From: Pseudoxanthomonas sp. JBR18
GTDB lineage: Bacteria > Pseudomonadota > Gammaproteobacteria > Xanthomonadales > Xanthomonadaceae
Direction: 5' to 3'
DNA length: 64,000 bases
Assembly (NCBI RefSeq): GCF_028198165.1
Contig: NZ_CP116339.1
Coordinates: 248,001 to 312,000 of the forward strand
The notes beneath the pieces were generated by a model. The model was not told the DNA's origin, did no database searches, and saw only the letters and a program-made list of their open reading frames with translations. Position 1 is the stretch's first letter. Every line of letters starts with the position of its first letter. Made by a program: the position numbers and the translations under genes. Positions 1 through 9,262 of this stretch are shown here, piece after piece.

Positions 1-25
1 CGACGCCAGCCGCTAGACTGCCGTC

Positions 26-253
26 ATGCAGATCCTCGAATTCGATCTCGACGGCGAGTACGTCGAACTCCACATCCTGCTCAAGCTGTGCGGCCTGGTC
101 GACAGCGGCGGCATGGGCAAGCAGGTCGTCGCCAGCGGCGTGGTTACCGTGGACGGCGTGCAGGAACTGCGCAAGACCGCCAAGATCCGCGCCGGTCAGG
201 TCGTACGCGTCGAGGACGAGGTCGAGATCCGGGTGATGGACCCGGAAGACTGA
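26..253 (+). CDS. YbcJ-like S4-domain RNA-binding protein
   Basis: This is a 75-residue protein made of almost nothing but one S4 RNA-binding fold. The recognisable part is the loop SGGMGKQVVASGVVTVDG (about residues 27-44), the same pattern as in E. coli YbcJ and related stand-alone S4 proteins, which are thought to bind structured RNA in the cytoplasm. Its length matches the family (about 70 residues). The ATG lies only 25 bases from the window edge, so its upstream context is not visible. Function beyond RNA binding is inferred. The next gene downstream lies over 200 bases away beyond a palindromic repeat, so this is probably a single gene or the last of an operon. Confidence 0.85.
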   Translation: MQILEFDLDGEYVELHILLKLCGLVDSGGMGKQVVASGVVTVDGVQELRKTAKIRAGQVVRVEDEVEIRVMDPED

Positions 254-280
254 GCACTGCCCCGCGGGCGCCTGCCCGCT

Positions 281-313
281 TGGGAGCCGCCATCGCTGCC
301 ATGGCAGCTCCCA
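281..313. repeat. REP-like palindrome, copy 1
   Basis: Two 13-base arms, TGGGAGCCGCCAT (281-293) and ATGGCAGCTCCCA (301-313), form an imperfect inverted repeat with one mismatch around a 7-base loop. The same core recurs at 16949-17018 and 54154-54180, all between genes, so this is an interspersed repeat rather than a gene-specific hairpin. The rest of the gap 254-472 shows no convincing gene. Confidence 0.75.
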
Positions 314-472
314 CAAGGGGCTAGATCAATACGAGGCCCGTCACCACCATGGCGCCTTCCACGAAAGCAGGTACAGGCGGGAGGAACTGCGTTGGACGCG
401 GCAAGCGCGCCATGCGGGCGTCATGGCTTTCTGCGAAGCTTGCGGATCTGCTTCGTCATCCCTGCCTCGTCC

Positions 473-1741
473 ATGCGCCTGTTCCCGGTCCGGGCCGCCT
501 GGCTGGCCAGCCTGTTGCTGCTGGCCGCCTGCGCCACCGAACGTCCTACCTCGTCCGCTCCCGCCGCTACGGCTGCGACACCCGAGCCGGTCCTGCTGAT
601 CTCCATCGATGCCCTGCGCGCCAGCTACCTGGGCCGCGGCGACACGCCGCACCTGGATGCGCTGGCACGCGACGGCGTGCGCGCGCAATGGATGACGCCC
701 TCGTATCCGGCGCTGACCTTTCCCAACCACTACACCCTGGTCACCGGCCTGCGCCCCGACCACCACGGCGTCATCCACAACTCGATGCGCGAGGAGGGCT
801 TGGGCGAATTCAAGGTCGCCGACACCCAGGCCACCGCGGATGCACGCTGGTGGAGCGAGGCCACCCCGATCTGGGTCACCGCCGAGCAGCACGGCCTGAA
901 GACCGCGATCTGGGCCTGGCCCGGCAGCAGCGCGCCCATCGACGGCGTGCGGCCTAACGAGTACCGCCTGTTCAATACCGCCATCCCGGCGGCCGCCCGC
1001 GCCGCGGACGTCGCCGGCTGGCTGACTGGCCCGGCCCAGGCGCGCCCGGCGCTGGCCGCGCTGTACATGGAGGATGTGGACGAAGAGGGCCATAGCCATG
1101 GTCCGGCTTCGCCGCAGGTGCGCGAGGCCTTGCGCCGCGTGGACGCGGCCGTGGGCACACTGCTGGACACACTGCGGGCGCACGGCCAGCTGTCGGGCAC
1201 CAACATCGTGATCGTCTCCGACCACGGCATGGCCACCGTCGCCCCCGAGCACGTCATCGCGGTCGAGGACATGGTCAGCAAGCGCGAAGCGGTGGTGGTG
1301 TCGGTCGGCCAGGTGGTCGGCGTGCAGCCTAATCCAGGCTTCGAGACCGTGGTCGAAGCCCGCCTGCTCGGCCGCCATGCGCCCTACAGCTGCTGGCGCA
1401 AGGGGGAGCTGCCCGCACGCTGGCACTACGGCAGCAACGCGCGCATCCCGCCGATCGTGTGCCAGATGGACGAGGGCTGGGACGCCCTGCCGGCCGAACA
1501 GGCCGCGCGTCGTCGCAAGCTCGGCCACGACCGCGGCTCGCATGGCTACGACCCGGCGCTGGAATCGATGCGCGCGATCTTCATCGCGCATGGCCCGGCG
1601 TTCCGCCGCGGCGTGGTGCTGCCAGCGTTCGACAATGTCGATGTCTACCCGCTGCTGGCGCATCTGCTGGCCATCCCGGCACAGCCCAACGATGGCACCC
1701 TGGCGCCGCTGCGGGCGGGGCTGCGGCCGGACGCGCATTGA
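473..1741 (+). CDS. Nucleotide pyrophosphatase/phosphodiesterase (NPP-type) lipoprotein
   Basis: A 422-residue enzyme of the alkaline phosphatase superfamily that closely follows what I know of the structurally studied Xanthomonas NPP. It should cleave nucleotide phosphodiester or pyrophosphate bonds outside the cytoplasm. Residues 1-20 form a lipoprotein signal ending in LLLLAAC, so Cys20 is the likely lipidation site. Metal and catalytic residues are in place: Asp46 in LLISIDALR, the nucleophile Thr82 in SYPALTFPNHY, then EDVDEEGHSHG, VSDHGMA and RGSHGYDP, supplying the remaining Asp and His ligands. An in-frame TTG lies upstream at 392, but the ATG at 473 is chosen because it starts directly at the signal peptide. 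The substrate is not determined by sequence. Confidence 0.9.
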   Translation: MRLFPVRAAWLASLLLLAACATERPTSSAPAATAATPEPVLLISIDALRASYLGRGDTPHLDALARDGVRAQWMTPSYPALTFPNHYTLVTGLRPDHHGVIHNSMREEGLGEFKVADTQATADARWWSEATPIWVTAEQHGLKTAIWAWPGSSAPIDGVRPNEYRLFNTAIPAAARAADVAGWLTGPAQARPALAALYMEDVDEEGHSHGPASPQVREALRRVDAAVGTLLDTLRAHGQLSGTNIVIVSDHGMATVAPEHVIAVEDMVSKREAVVVSVGQVVGVQPNPGFETVVEARLLGRHAPYSCWRKGELPARWHYGSNARIPPIVCQMDEGWDALPAEQAARRRKLGHDRGSHGYDPALESMRAIFIAHGPAFRRGVVLPAFDNVDVYPLLAHLLAIPAQPNDGTLAPLRAGLRPDAH

Positions 1742-1791
1742 TGTCCGAAAACGGCCAGTAGGGCCGCCTCGCCGGTGCTAGCCTGCCGGCC

Positions 1792-3300
1792 ATGTCCTCA
1801 CCCCTGCCCGATGCAGCCCTGTGCGAACGCGCCCGCCTCAGCCGCGATGCGCGCTTCGACGGGCTGTTCTTCACCGCCGTGTCCAGCACCGGCATCTATT
1901 GCCGGCCGGTCTGCCCGGCGCCGGTGCCACGGCGCGAGAACGTCAGCTACTTCCCCTCCGCCGCCGCGGCTGAAACCGCCGGTTACCGGCCCTGCCTGCG
2001 CTGCCGGCCCGAGCTGTCGCCCGAGCACGGCGCCTGGCGCCGCGGCGACGACGCGGTGGCCCGCGCACTCAAGCTGATCGACGCCGGATTGCTTGCCGAT
2101 GCGCCGCTGTCGGCGCTGGCGCAGCGCCTGGCCTTGAGCGAACGCCAGCTGCGACGCCTGTTCGCCGACCGCCTGGGCACCTCGCCGCTGGGTGTGCACG
2201 CCACGCGCCGGCTGCTGTTCGCCAAGCAGTTGCTGACCGAGACCGCCCTGCCAATCACCGATGTGGCCATGGCCGCCGGCTTCGGCAGCCTGCGGCGCTT
2301 CAACACCGTGTTCAAGGACGCCTACCGCATGGCCCCGCGCGAGTTGCGCAAGCGCGAGGTGCCGGCGGCGGCCGACGAAACCCTGGTGCTGCGCCTGGGT
2401 TATCGACCGCCGTACGACTTCACCGCGATGCTCGATTTCCTGCGCGGGCGCGCACTGCCGGGCGTGGAGCACGTCGATGCGACGTCGTATTCGCGCGTCG
2501 TCGGCCCGGCCGACGCCCCTGGTTGGCTGCGCGTCAGCTCCTGGCCCAGGGGCGAGCACGCACTGCGACTGGAACTGCGCCGGATCGCACCGGCGCGGAT
2601 GCTGAGCGTGGTCGCGCGGCTGCGACGCATGTTCGACCTGGACGCCGATCCACAGGCGATCGCCGATGCGCTAAGCCATGACCCCCGCCTGGCGCCACTG
2701 CTCGCGCGCCGCCCCGGGCTGCGCATCCCCAGCGGCTGGGACGGGTTCGAGATCGCGGTCCGCGCGGTGATCGGCCAGCAGGTCAGCGTGGCCGCCGCAC
2801 GCACCTTCACCGCCCGGCTGGCGCAGGCGTTCGGCGCACCGCTGCCCGAACCGCTGCGCAGCGAGGTCCACACGCATCTGTTCCCCACGCCCGAGGCCCT
2901 GGCCGATGCCGATCTCACCGCGATCGGCCTAACCCAGGCGCGTGCGGCCACGGTACGCACGGTGGCCCAGGCGGTGCTGGACGGGCGCGTGGACTTCCGC
3001 CCGGAGGCGCCGCTGGACGACTTCGTCGCCCGCTGGGTCGCGCTGCCCGGCATCGGTCCTTGGACCGCGCACTACCTGGCGCTGCGCGGGCTCGGCCACC
3101 CCGACGCCTTCCCGGCTGAAGACCTGGTCCTGCAGAAGGCGCTGCCCAACGACGGCACGCGTCTGAGCGCGCGCGCGCTGGCCGCGCATGCGCAGGCCTG
3201 GCGGCCCTGGCGCGGCTATGCCGTGCTGCACCTGTGGAAGGACGCCATGCCGGCCGCGCCCAACCGATCGCCCGAATGCCCCGCCAAGGACCTGCCATGA
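1792..3300 (+). CDS. alkA: Ada-type sensor fused to AlkA DNA-3-methyladenine glycosylase
   Basis: A 502-residue alkylation-repair protein with three parts. Residues 1-80 are the Ada methyl-phosphotriester acceptor domain with its four zinc cysteines (Cys37, 41, 68, 71). Residues about 85-185 are an AraC-type helix-turn-helix. The rest is AlkA, with the helix-hairpin-helix [16 protein letters not shown] near residue 417 and the catalytic Asp444 in FPAEDL. It should excise alkylated bases and, by analogy with Ada, activate transcription after taking a methyl group from the DNA backbone. The separate O6-methylguanine transferase follows with an ATGA overlap, so the classical Ada output domain is encoded as the next gene. 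The fusion is known in other proteobacteria. Confidence 0.92.
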   Translation: MSSPLPDAALCERARLSRDARFDGLFFTAVSSTGIYCRPVCPAPVPRRENVSYFPSAAAAETAGYRPCLRCRPELSPEHGAWRRGDDAVARALKLIDAGLLADAPLSALAQRLALSERQLRRLFADRLGTSPLGVHATRRLLFAKQLLTETALPITDVAMAAGFGSLRRFNTVFKDAYRMAPRELRKREVPAAADETLVLRLGYRPPYDFTAMLDFLRGRALPGVEHVDATSYSRVVGPADAPGWLRVSSWPRGEHALRLELRRIAPARMLSVVARLRRMFDLDADPQAIADALSHDPRLAPLLARRPGLRIPSGWDGFEIAVRAVIGQQVSVAAARTFTARLAQAFGAPLPEPLRSEVHTHLFPTPEALADADLTAIGLTQARAATVRTVAQAVLDGRVDFRPEAPLDDFVARWVALPGIGPWTAHYLALRGLGHPDAFPAEDLVLQKALPNDGTRLSARALAAHAQAWRPWRGYAVLHLWKDAMPAAPNRSPECPAKDLP

Positions 3301-3809
3301 CCATCTTCGAACGCGAACTTCCCAGCCCGGTCGGCCCGCTGCGCGTGGCCGCCAGCGACGCTGGCCTGCACGGCATCGAATTCCCGAACAACAAACACCC
3401 GATCAAGCGGCTCGAAATGTGGGAGCGTGGTGACCATCCGCTGTTGCGCGAGGCGCAGGCGCAGCTGGACGCCTACTTTGCCGGACGCCTGCAGGCCTTC
3501 GACTTGCCGCTGGCCCCGCATGGCACCGCCTTCCAGCGCCAAGTCTGGCTGGCGCTGGCGCAGATTCCCTTCGGCCAGACCTGGAGCTATGCCCAGTTGG
3601 CCCAGCGCGTCGGTCGCCCCGGCGCCAGCCGCGCGGTCGGTGCGGCCAACGGCCGCAACCCGCTGCCCATCGTGCTGCCCTGCCATCGCGTCATCGGCGC
3701 CGACGGCGCCCTAACCGGCTTCGGCGGCGGCCTGCCGACCAAGCAATATCTACTGGAGCTGGAAGGCGCGCTGCCCGCGGCCGAGGTCAGCCGCCAGCTT
3801 TTCAATTGA
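3297..3809 (+). CDS. ogt: Methylated-DNA--protein-cysteine methyltransferase
   Basis: A 170-residue suicide repair protein that moves the methyl group from O6-methylguanine to its own cysteine. The active-site motif is PCHR at residues 128-131 (acceptor Cys129), preceded by the DNA-binding helix [14 protein letters not shown]. Its length is normal for the Ogt/AGT family. The ATG overlaps the stop of the Ada-AlkA gene by four bases (ATGA), so the two are translationally coupled and probably induced together by alkylation. The 40 bases after it, before the convergent response regulator, show no obvious terminator. A longer frame starting at 3234 runs inside the upstream gene and is rejected because of the overlap arrangement. 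Confidence 0.95.
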   Translation: MTIFERELPSPVGPLRVAASDAGLHGIEFPNNKHPIKRLEMWERGDHPLLREAQAQLDAYFAGRLQAFDLPLAPHGTAFQRQVWLALAQIPFGQTWSYAQLAQRVGRPGASRAVGAANGRNPLPIVLPCHRVIGADGALTGFGGGLPTKQYLLELEGALPAAEVSRQLFN

Positions 3810-3849
3810 ATCCCTCGCGCCCTCCCGAGACAGAGCGCTAGGCCTGCCG

Positions 3850-4614
3850 CTACATCCCGCGGAAGCGATGCATGAATCCGGCACTGACCGGCAAGGTCTG
3901 GGCATGGCCGCGCAGACTCAGCACATGCCGGCCCAACTCGTCCTTGTGGACGCGATCGATGCAGGACACGCGCACGATGGCACCGCGATGGACCTGCCAG
4001 AACACTGTCGGGTCCAGGCCGTCCAGCAGCTCCTTGAGCGGCATGCGGATCACCGCCTCGCCCTGCGCGGTGACCACGCGCACCAGCTTGTCCTGGGCCT
4101 GGAAGAACAGCACCTCGTCGATGCCGATCATGCGCACGGTGTCGCCGGCGCTGGCGGTGATCCAGCGGATGCACGCGGCCGACGGGCGCAGGCGGGCCTC
4201 CAACTGGTCGATCAGATCCTGCAGGTCCGGCGTCTGTCCGCTGTCCAATCGCGCCTGCACCCGCTGCACCGCCTGAGCCAGGCGCACGGGCTGCACCGGC
4301 TTGAGCAGGTAATCCACCGCGCCGGCATCGAAGGCCTCGATGGCATGCGCGTCGTAGGCAGTGGTGAACACCACCAGCGTGCCGCGCGCGGCCGCTTCGC
4401 GCGCCACCACCAGGCCGCTTTCGCCCGGCATGCGGATATCCAGGAAGGCGACCGCCGGCGTCTGTCGTTCCAGCGCATCCAGCGCCGCGCTGCCATCGGC
4501 GCAGACCGCGATCAGCTGCAGCGCCGGCCAGGCCTCGGCCAGCGCCTCGCACAGCGCGCGCCGCTGCGGGGCCTCGTCCTCGGCCACCAGTGCGGTCGGG
4601 GCGGGCGTGCTCAT
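3850..4614 (-). CDS. LytR/AlgR-family response regulator
   Basis: A 254-residue regulator. The N-terminal receiver domain has the acidic pair Glu12-Asp13, phospho-acceptor Asp59 (FLDIRMPGESG) and the KP motif near residue 108. The C-terminal half is a LytTR DNA-binding domain (roughly residues 150-250) containing the typical FWQVHRGAIV and LPVSAGF segments. Its start overlaps the stop of the sensor kinase gene (ATGA, 4611-4614), so the pair is co-translated. It presumably controls transcription in response to the adjacent LytS-like kinase. Targets are unknown; the serine hydrolase at the head of the operon is the obvious physical candidate. Confidence 0.93.
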   Translation of the reverse strand: MSTPAPTALVAEDEAPQRRALCEALAEAWPALQLIAVCADGSAALDALERQTPAVAFLDIRMPGESGLVVAREAAARGTLVVFTTAYDAHAIEAFDAGAVDYLLKPVQPVRLAQAVQRVQARLDSGQTPDLQDLIDQLEARLRPSAACIRWITASAGDTVRMIGIDEVLFFQAQDKLVRVVTAQGEAVIRMPLKELLDGLDPTVFWQVHRGAIVRVSCIDRVHKDELGRHVLSLRGHAQTLPVSAGFMHRFRGM

Positions 4615-5828
4615 GCCGGCACCTGGTCGACGGGAATCCCCACCTCGGCGCACACGCCACCACCCTCCAGTGCACGCAGGCGCAGCACCGCGCGTTCGCC
4701 ATAGCGCGCGGCCAGCTGCTGGCGCACGTTGACCAGCCCCAGTCCGCCGCTGGTGCCCGGCACCAGCCCCGCACCATCGTCGCAGACCTGCACCCACAGC
4801 AGGCCGTGGGCCAACGTGGCGACCAGGTCGATCCGACCTTCGCCACGCTTGGGCTCGATGCCGTGCTTGATCGCGTTTTCCACCAGGGTGATCAGCAGCG
4901 TGGGCGGAAAGGTTTGCTCGCGCAGTGCTGGCTCGGCCTGCACCGTGTAATGCAGGCGCCCGCCCATGCGCAGCTGCATCAGCGCCAGGTAACGGGCGCA
5001 CAGATCCAACTGCTCGCCCAGTGTGGACTGCAGCGCGGCCTGCCCATCACGCAAGCGGGGAATGGTGGCGCGCAGGAAGTCCACCAGCGCATCCAGCGTC
5101 GCCTCGGCCTGGGCCGGATCCTGGCGCACCAGTGCACGCACCGAGGCCAAGGTGTTGAACAGGAAGTGCGGCTCCACCTGAGCCTGCAGCACCCCCAGGC
5201 GCAGGTCGGCATCGCGCGCCTGCGCGGTGGCCGCGTCCAGGGCTCGACGATGCTGGTGTTCTTCCCAGCGGCGGTGCTCACTGAAATACGCCCGCAGCGC
5301 CAGCCCGCCACCGAACAGGCCGTAGATCACGATCAGCACCACCACGTTCACCGCCAGGCTGAGCGCACGCGCCACCGGCCCCAGGTGCGGCGCGGTGATC
5401 CGCATGGCCTCGGTCGCCGGCCGGACCAGCGCGTTGATATAGCCCGACGCCAGCCGATCGACGAAGAAGCTCAATACGATGCCCAGCAGCAGTGCGGCCA
5501 CGACCCAGCGCCGCTCGCGCGTGGCGGGCCAGCCGCGATAACGCACCACCCCGGCCAGCGCCGGGCCCAGCGTGGCCATCAGCATGAAGGCCACGAACTC
5601 GACAACGGTCACCAGCGCCCCCACCCGCACGCTCTGCCTGAGGATGCCCGTGCCCAGGCCGATCACCAGCGCGAACGCCAGCAACACCACGCCGAACAGC
5701 AGCGTGCGTCCGGCCTGCCAGCGCAGACTGAAGACGGGATAGCGGCGGTAGCGCGTCAAGACGGTGTCCGCGCCGCTGGCCATGGCCTGCGGCAGGCGAG
5801 TCTGCAGCGCGTAGTCCTGGGTGCTCAT
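4611..5828 (-). CDS. LytS/YehU-type sensor histidine kinase
   Basis: A 405-residue membrane kinase. Residues about 35-190 hold several hydrophobic helices, followed by a short linker and the His_kinase domain with the phospho-acceptor His221 in QVEPHFLFNTL. The catalytic ATPase region has LVENAIKHG (N box) and DDGAGL and GGLGLVNVRQQL (G boxes). This architecture is typical of kinases paired with LytTR regulators. Two starts compete: ATG 5849 overlaps the upstream hydrolase stop (ATGA), while ATG 5828 has a good AGGA Shine-Dalgarno at proper spacing. I chose 5828. The signal sensed is unknown; membrane embedding without a large periplasmic loop suggests an envelope or membrane-derived cue. Confidence 0.9.
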   Translation of the reverse strand: MSTQDYALQTRLPQAMASGADTVLTRYRRYPVFSLRWQAGRTLLFGVVLLAFALVIGLGTGILRQSVRVGALVTVVEFVAFMLMATLGPALAGVVRYRGWPATRERRWVVAALLLGIVLSFFVDRLASGYINALVRPATEAMRITAPHLGPVARALSLAVNVVVLIVIYGLFGGGLALRAYFSEHRRWEEHQHRRALDAATAQARDADLRLGVLQAQVEPHFLFNTLASVRALVRQDPAQAEATLDALVDFLRATIPRLRDGQAALQSTLGEQLDLCARYLALMQLRMGGRLHYTVQAEPALREQTFPPTLLITLVENAIKHGIEPKRGEGRIDLVATLAHGLLWVQVCDDGAGLVPGTSGGLGLVNVRQQLAARYGERAVLRLRALEGGGVCAEVGIPVDQVPA

Positions 5829-5845
5829 GGCGGTCCTGTCCTGCC

Positions 5846-7489
5846 TCATTGCCGCGCGCCACGCAGCACCTGCCCATTCTGACGCAGGACCAGCGTCTGG
5901 ACCCGACCCTGCGCATCGCGCTCGAACTGCAACTGCGCGCCTACCGATGGCGCTGCGAACTGGTCCTGCCCCACATGTTCGACGGCGATGGCCGGCTGCC
6001 CGGTGCCCTGCACGGTGAGCGTGTCACCGGCCACCGCTACGGTCAGGTCGAAGCCGGGCATCAGCGGATAGGTGCCGGCGTATCCGGCCAGTTGCGCGGC
6101 TGAGAGCGGCGCGACCTGTGGCTTGGCGGGTTCGTCCTGATCGCGCCGGGTGGCCAGCATCCGGCCCCCGCCCTGCGACCAGGCGAAGGTCATCCCTGTC
6201 GCACTGGGCTCGGGCGTGAGCACCGCGTCCAGCGTGCGCGGATAATAGTCGCCGGCATCGTCGTGGCCCATGACCAGCTCGCGCTGCCCCTGTGGCTGCA
6301 CCACCAGTTGTCCATCACGCGCGATCAGGCGCATCTTCAGCTGGCCCAGCGTATAGGTCCCTGCCAGCGCCGCCAGCTGCGCCGCATCGGCAGGCACTTC
6401 ATGACGCGGGTGGCCCAGGGGGAAGTCCGCATCGACCAGGTGCAGGCCCAGTGTGCCCAGCCCGCCCAGCGTGGTCCATGTGGTGTCCGAGAGGATCACC
6501 ACGCCACGCTGGCGGGCCGGGTCGATGGCCACGAACGAGGAAAACCCACCGGTCCCGCCCTCATGCAGCAGCACGGTGCGCGTCCCGATGCGGCGCTGCA
6601 TCCAGTTCATCGCCATCGGCGGCAGTGCGGACACGGTCTGTTGGCTGAGCCGGATGGCGGGCGTGATCGGCGCCTCGATCTGTCCCAGCTCGCCCTGCAC
6701 ATAGCGCACCATGTCCTGCAGGGTGGCGCGCACGCCGCCCACGCCCGCCAGGTTGGTCTGAAAGCGCCAGGCCGGCACCGGCTGCCCGCTGGGCGCATGC
6801 CCCTGTGCAGGTGAGCTGCCGGCCGTCGGCATGTTGATGTAGGCCTGGTCCATGCCCAGCGGTGCGAACAGCTCGCGCCTGAGCAGGGTCTCGTAGTCCG
6901 TGCCGGCGCGCCGGGCAAGGGCGTCGGACAGCAGCATCATCGCGAAGTTGGAATAGGCAAAGTGGCTGCCGGGCGCGGCGGTGAGCGTGACATCGCCCAG
7001 CGAGGCCAGCAGATCGGCTTCGCCCAGTCCGACATAGGGATCGGCCATGCCGGTGGCGTGCAGTCGCGATGGCAAGGCCGGCAGCCCCGAGGTGTGGGTC
7101 ACCACGTGCCGCAGCAGGATCGGCTGGCCCTGGAAGCTGGGCACCGGCGTCCCCGGCGGCAACCAGTCCGCCAAGCGATCGTCCAGCGAGGCATGGCCCG
7201 CCACGATCTGCTGCGCCAGCAGCGTGGCGGTCATGGTCTTGGTCACCGAGCCGATCTCGAAGGCGCGGGACGGGCCAACGCGCTTGAGATCGGCCGGGTC
7301 GGCACAGGCGTAGGTGCGTGCCACGTGATCGGCTTCGACCACCGCCACGGCCGTGCAGGCGCCGGTGCGGTCGCCGTGCAGACGCTGGGCCACCAGGCCG
7401 GCCAACTGCACATCGGTCATCGCGCCAGCGGCAGGGCTCACCAGCAATGCGGCCGAGGCCAGGGCAATGGTTGCGGGATGTGGGAACAC
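5846..7489 (-). CDS. Serine hydrolase of the beta-lactamase/S12 family
   Basis: A 547-residue exported enzyme of the penicillin-binding-protein/class C beta-lactamase fold. GTG at 7489 is the start: it has AGGAG seven bases upstream and opens a clean signal peptide (residues 1-23, ending SPAAGA). The catalytic Ser81 and Lys84 sit in SVTK, the YSN motif follows near residue 190 (FAYSNFAMM), and HEGG (LLHEGGTGG) takes the place of the KTG motif. The C-terminal 200 residues resemble the beta-barrel extension of such peptidases. It may act on D-amino-acid peptides, esters or cell-wall fragments, but the exact substrate cannot be told. It heads a run with the LytS/LytR-type pair, suggesting a functional link to the wall. 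Confidence 0.88.
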   Translation of the reverse strand: MFPHPATIALASAALLVSPAAGAMTDVQLAGLVAQRLHGDRTGACTAVAVVEADHVARTYACADPADLKRVGPSRAFEIGSVTKTMTATLLAQQIVAGHASLDDRLADWLPPGTPVPSFQGQPILLRHVVTHTSGLPALPSRLHATGMADPYVGLGEADLLASLGDVTLTAAPGSHFAYSNFAMMLLSDALARRAGTDYETLLRRELFAPLGMDQAYINMPTAGSSPAQGHAPSGQPVPAWRFQTNLAGVGGVRATLQDMVRYVQGELGQIEAPITPAIRLSQQTVSALPPMAMNWMQRRIGTRTVLLHEGGTGGFSSFVAIDPARQRGVVILSDTTWTTLGGLGTLGLHLVDADFPLGHPRHEVPADAAQLAALAGTYTLGQLKMRLIARDGQLVVQPQGQRELVMGHDDAGDYYPRTLDAVLTPEPSATGMTFAWSQGGGRMLATRRDQDEPAKPQVAPLSAAQLAGYAGTYPLMPGFDLTVAVAGDTLTVQGTGQPAIAVEHVGQDQFAAPSVGAQLQFERDAQGRVQTLVLRQNGQVLRGARQ

Positions 7490-7682
7490 GGCATGTCTCC
7501 TTGTCGCGGAAAGCCCATGCTCGCCCCCAAAAACACGCGACATCGGAGAACGCGACGAGCGTGCCTGCAACCGCGACGAACCCTGCCCAAGGTGCGACGA
7601 ACGCGGGTCCGGCAACGCTTTGGACCAGCCGCGCCGCGACGCCTGCACGGCCCCTGGCTGTCGCCCATGTCACAATAAGGGC

Positions 7683-9179
7683 ATGTTTGATACTTCTGAA
7701 GCACGCGAGGCCCTGGCCCCGCTGTGGTCGCGTGAACGCTGGATGCGGCGCGTCGCGCTCTGGGGTGGCGCAGTGGCGGTGGCGGTCGTGGCCTTGATTT
7801 TCGCCCGGGCCAGCGACGCGGCGTTCGGCTTGTTCGAGAAGATCATCCATCACTCGGTGTGGTGGTCGGTGCTGCTCACCCCGGTGGTGTTCGGCATGCT
7901 GGCTTGGCTCACCAATGGCGCGCTGCGACCGACCCGCGGCTCCGGCATTCCCCAGGTGATCGCGGCCCTGCAGCTGCCCAGCCGCCCGTTCCGCAAGGAA
8001 AATCTTTCGCTCGGCGTGTCCGCCGGCAAGCTCATGCTGACCGTGCTGGCCCTGCTGGGCGGTGCCTCGGTCGGCCGCGAAGGCCCGACGGTGCACGTCG
8101 GCGCCAGCCTGATGTACGTGATCGGCCGGGCGCTGGGCTTCAAGGACCCGCGCGAAGCCACGCACTTCCTGCTCGCCGGCGGCGCGGCCGGGATCGCGGC
8201 GGCGTTCAACACGCCCCTGGCCGGCGTGGTCTTCGCCATCGAGGAGCTGTCGGGTCGCTACGAGCACAACTTCTCCGGCACGCTGCTGACCGCGGTGATC
8301 GTCGGCGGCGTGGTGTCGCTGGGTCTGCTGGGCAACTACACCTACTTCGGCACGGTCGATGCTTCCCTGCCGCTGGGCATGGGCTGGCTGGCGGTGCTGC
8401 TGTGCGGTGTGGTGGCGGGCCTGCTGGGCGGTTTGTTCAGCCGCATCATCCTGGCGGCGATGGACGGCAAGCCGCGCTGGCTGGGACGCGCGCGCAAGGC
8501 CAACCCGGTGCTGTTCGCGGCCGGTTGCGGGCTGGCGCTGGCCCTGCTGGGCGTGATCTTCGGCGCCGGCGCGTTCGGCACCGGCTACGACCAGGCCCGC
8601 AGCCTGGTCCAGGGACACGCGGTGGTCGGGCACGAGTTCGGAGTGATGAAGTTCGCCGCCAACCTGGTGTCCTATGTGGCCGGCATCCCCGGCGGCCTGT
8701 TCTCCCCGGCGCTGGCCGTCGGCGCGGGCCTGGGACACAACCTGTCGGTCATCCTGCCGGGCGTGGACCCGTCCTCGGTGGTGCTGTTGGGCATGTGTGC
8801 CTACCTCACCGGCGTCACCCAGGCGCCGCTGACCTCGGCGGTGATCTCGCTGGAGCTGACCGACAACAGCGACATGATGCTGCCGATCCTGGCCACCGTG
8901 CTGCTCGCCCGCGCGGCTTCGGCCCTGGTCTGCCGCAAGCCGGTCTACAAGGCCCTGGCCGACCGCCTGCTGGCGGCGATGCCCAACGAAACGCCGGACG
9001 CCCCGGCCACGCCGGACGCGGCGACCAATGTCGCCGCACGTCAGGACGAAGAACAGGTCGCGGCCGCGGGCTCGACCACCGGTGCCGGTGCAGAGCCCTC
9101 CTCCCCGCCGCAAGCCAGCGACGGCGATGCCGCGGCCGAGGATCGCCAGGACCCGCCGACGCAGCCTCCTAACGCGTAG
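7683..9179 (+). CDS. ClC-family chloride/proton antiporter
   Basis: A 498-residue polytopic membrane protein with all ClC signatures: GSGIP (86-90), GREGP (131-135) with the gating glutamate Glu133, and GIPGGLFSPAL further on. The Glu-Glu pair at residues 187-188 (FAIEEL) matches the intracellular proton glutamate of E. coli ClcA, so exchange rather than channel activity is the better guess. The last 70 residues are Ala-, Asp- and Pro-rich and look disordered. The ATG was chosen at the first hydrophobic-topology-consistent methionine. The gene diverges from the serine hydrolase across a 193-base promoter region and is followed by a strong terminator. Likely roles are acid resistance or ion balance. 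Confidence 0.93.
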   Translation: MFDTSEAREALAPLWSRERWMRRVALWGGAVAVAVVALIFARASDAAFGLFEKIIHHSVWWSVLLTPVVFGMLAWLTNGALRPTRGSGIPQVIAALQLPSRPFRKENLSLGVSAGKLMLTVLALLGGASVGREGPTVHVGASLMYVIGRALGFKDPREATHFLLAGGAAGIAAAFNTPLAGVVFAIEELSGRYEHNFSGTLLTAVIVGGVVSLGLLGNYTYFGTVDASLPLGMGWLAVLLCGVVAGLLGGLFSRIILAAMDGKPRWLGRARKANPVLFAAGCGLALALLGVIFGAGAFGTGYDQARSLVQGHAVVGHEFGVMKFAANLVSYVAGIPGGLFSPALAVGAGLGHNLSVILPGVDPSSVVLLGMCAYLTGVTQAPLTSAVISLELTDNSDMMLPILATVLLARAASALVCRKPVYKALADRLLAAMPNETPDAPATPDAATNVAARQDEEQVAAAGSTTGAGAEPSSPPQASDGDAAAEDRQDPPTQPPNA

Positions 9180-9210
9180 TCGCTCCAGGGCGTTCCAGAC
9201 ACCGCAAACG

Positions 9211-9239
9211 AAAAACGGCGCCCGAAGGGCGCCGTTTTT
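9211..9239. terminator. Bidirectional intrinsic terminator between clc and thx
   Basis: A GC stem (ACGGCGCCC / GGGCGCCGT) around a GAA loop is flanked by A5 and T5, so it can stop transcription of both the antiporter gene (+) and the converging thx gene (-). Confidence 0.9.
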
Positions 9240-9262
9240 CGATGCACGACGGAAAGCAGCGG

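Noticed and set aside
341..1738. Long open frame antisense to the NPP gene (465 codons)
   Set aside because: Low-complexity Arg/Ala/Gly/His composition, no domain, no start signals; it is the GC-rich shadow of the NPP gene, whose catalytic motifs are complete.
6561..9113. 850-codon minus-strand frame over the hydrolase and ClC genes
   Set aside because: It crosses two well-supported genes on different strands and reads as Arg/Gln/Ala-rich nonsense; typical GC-driven open frame.
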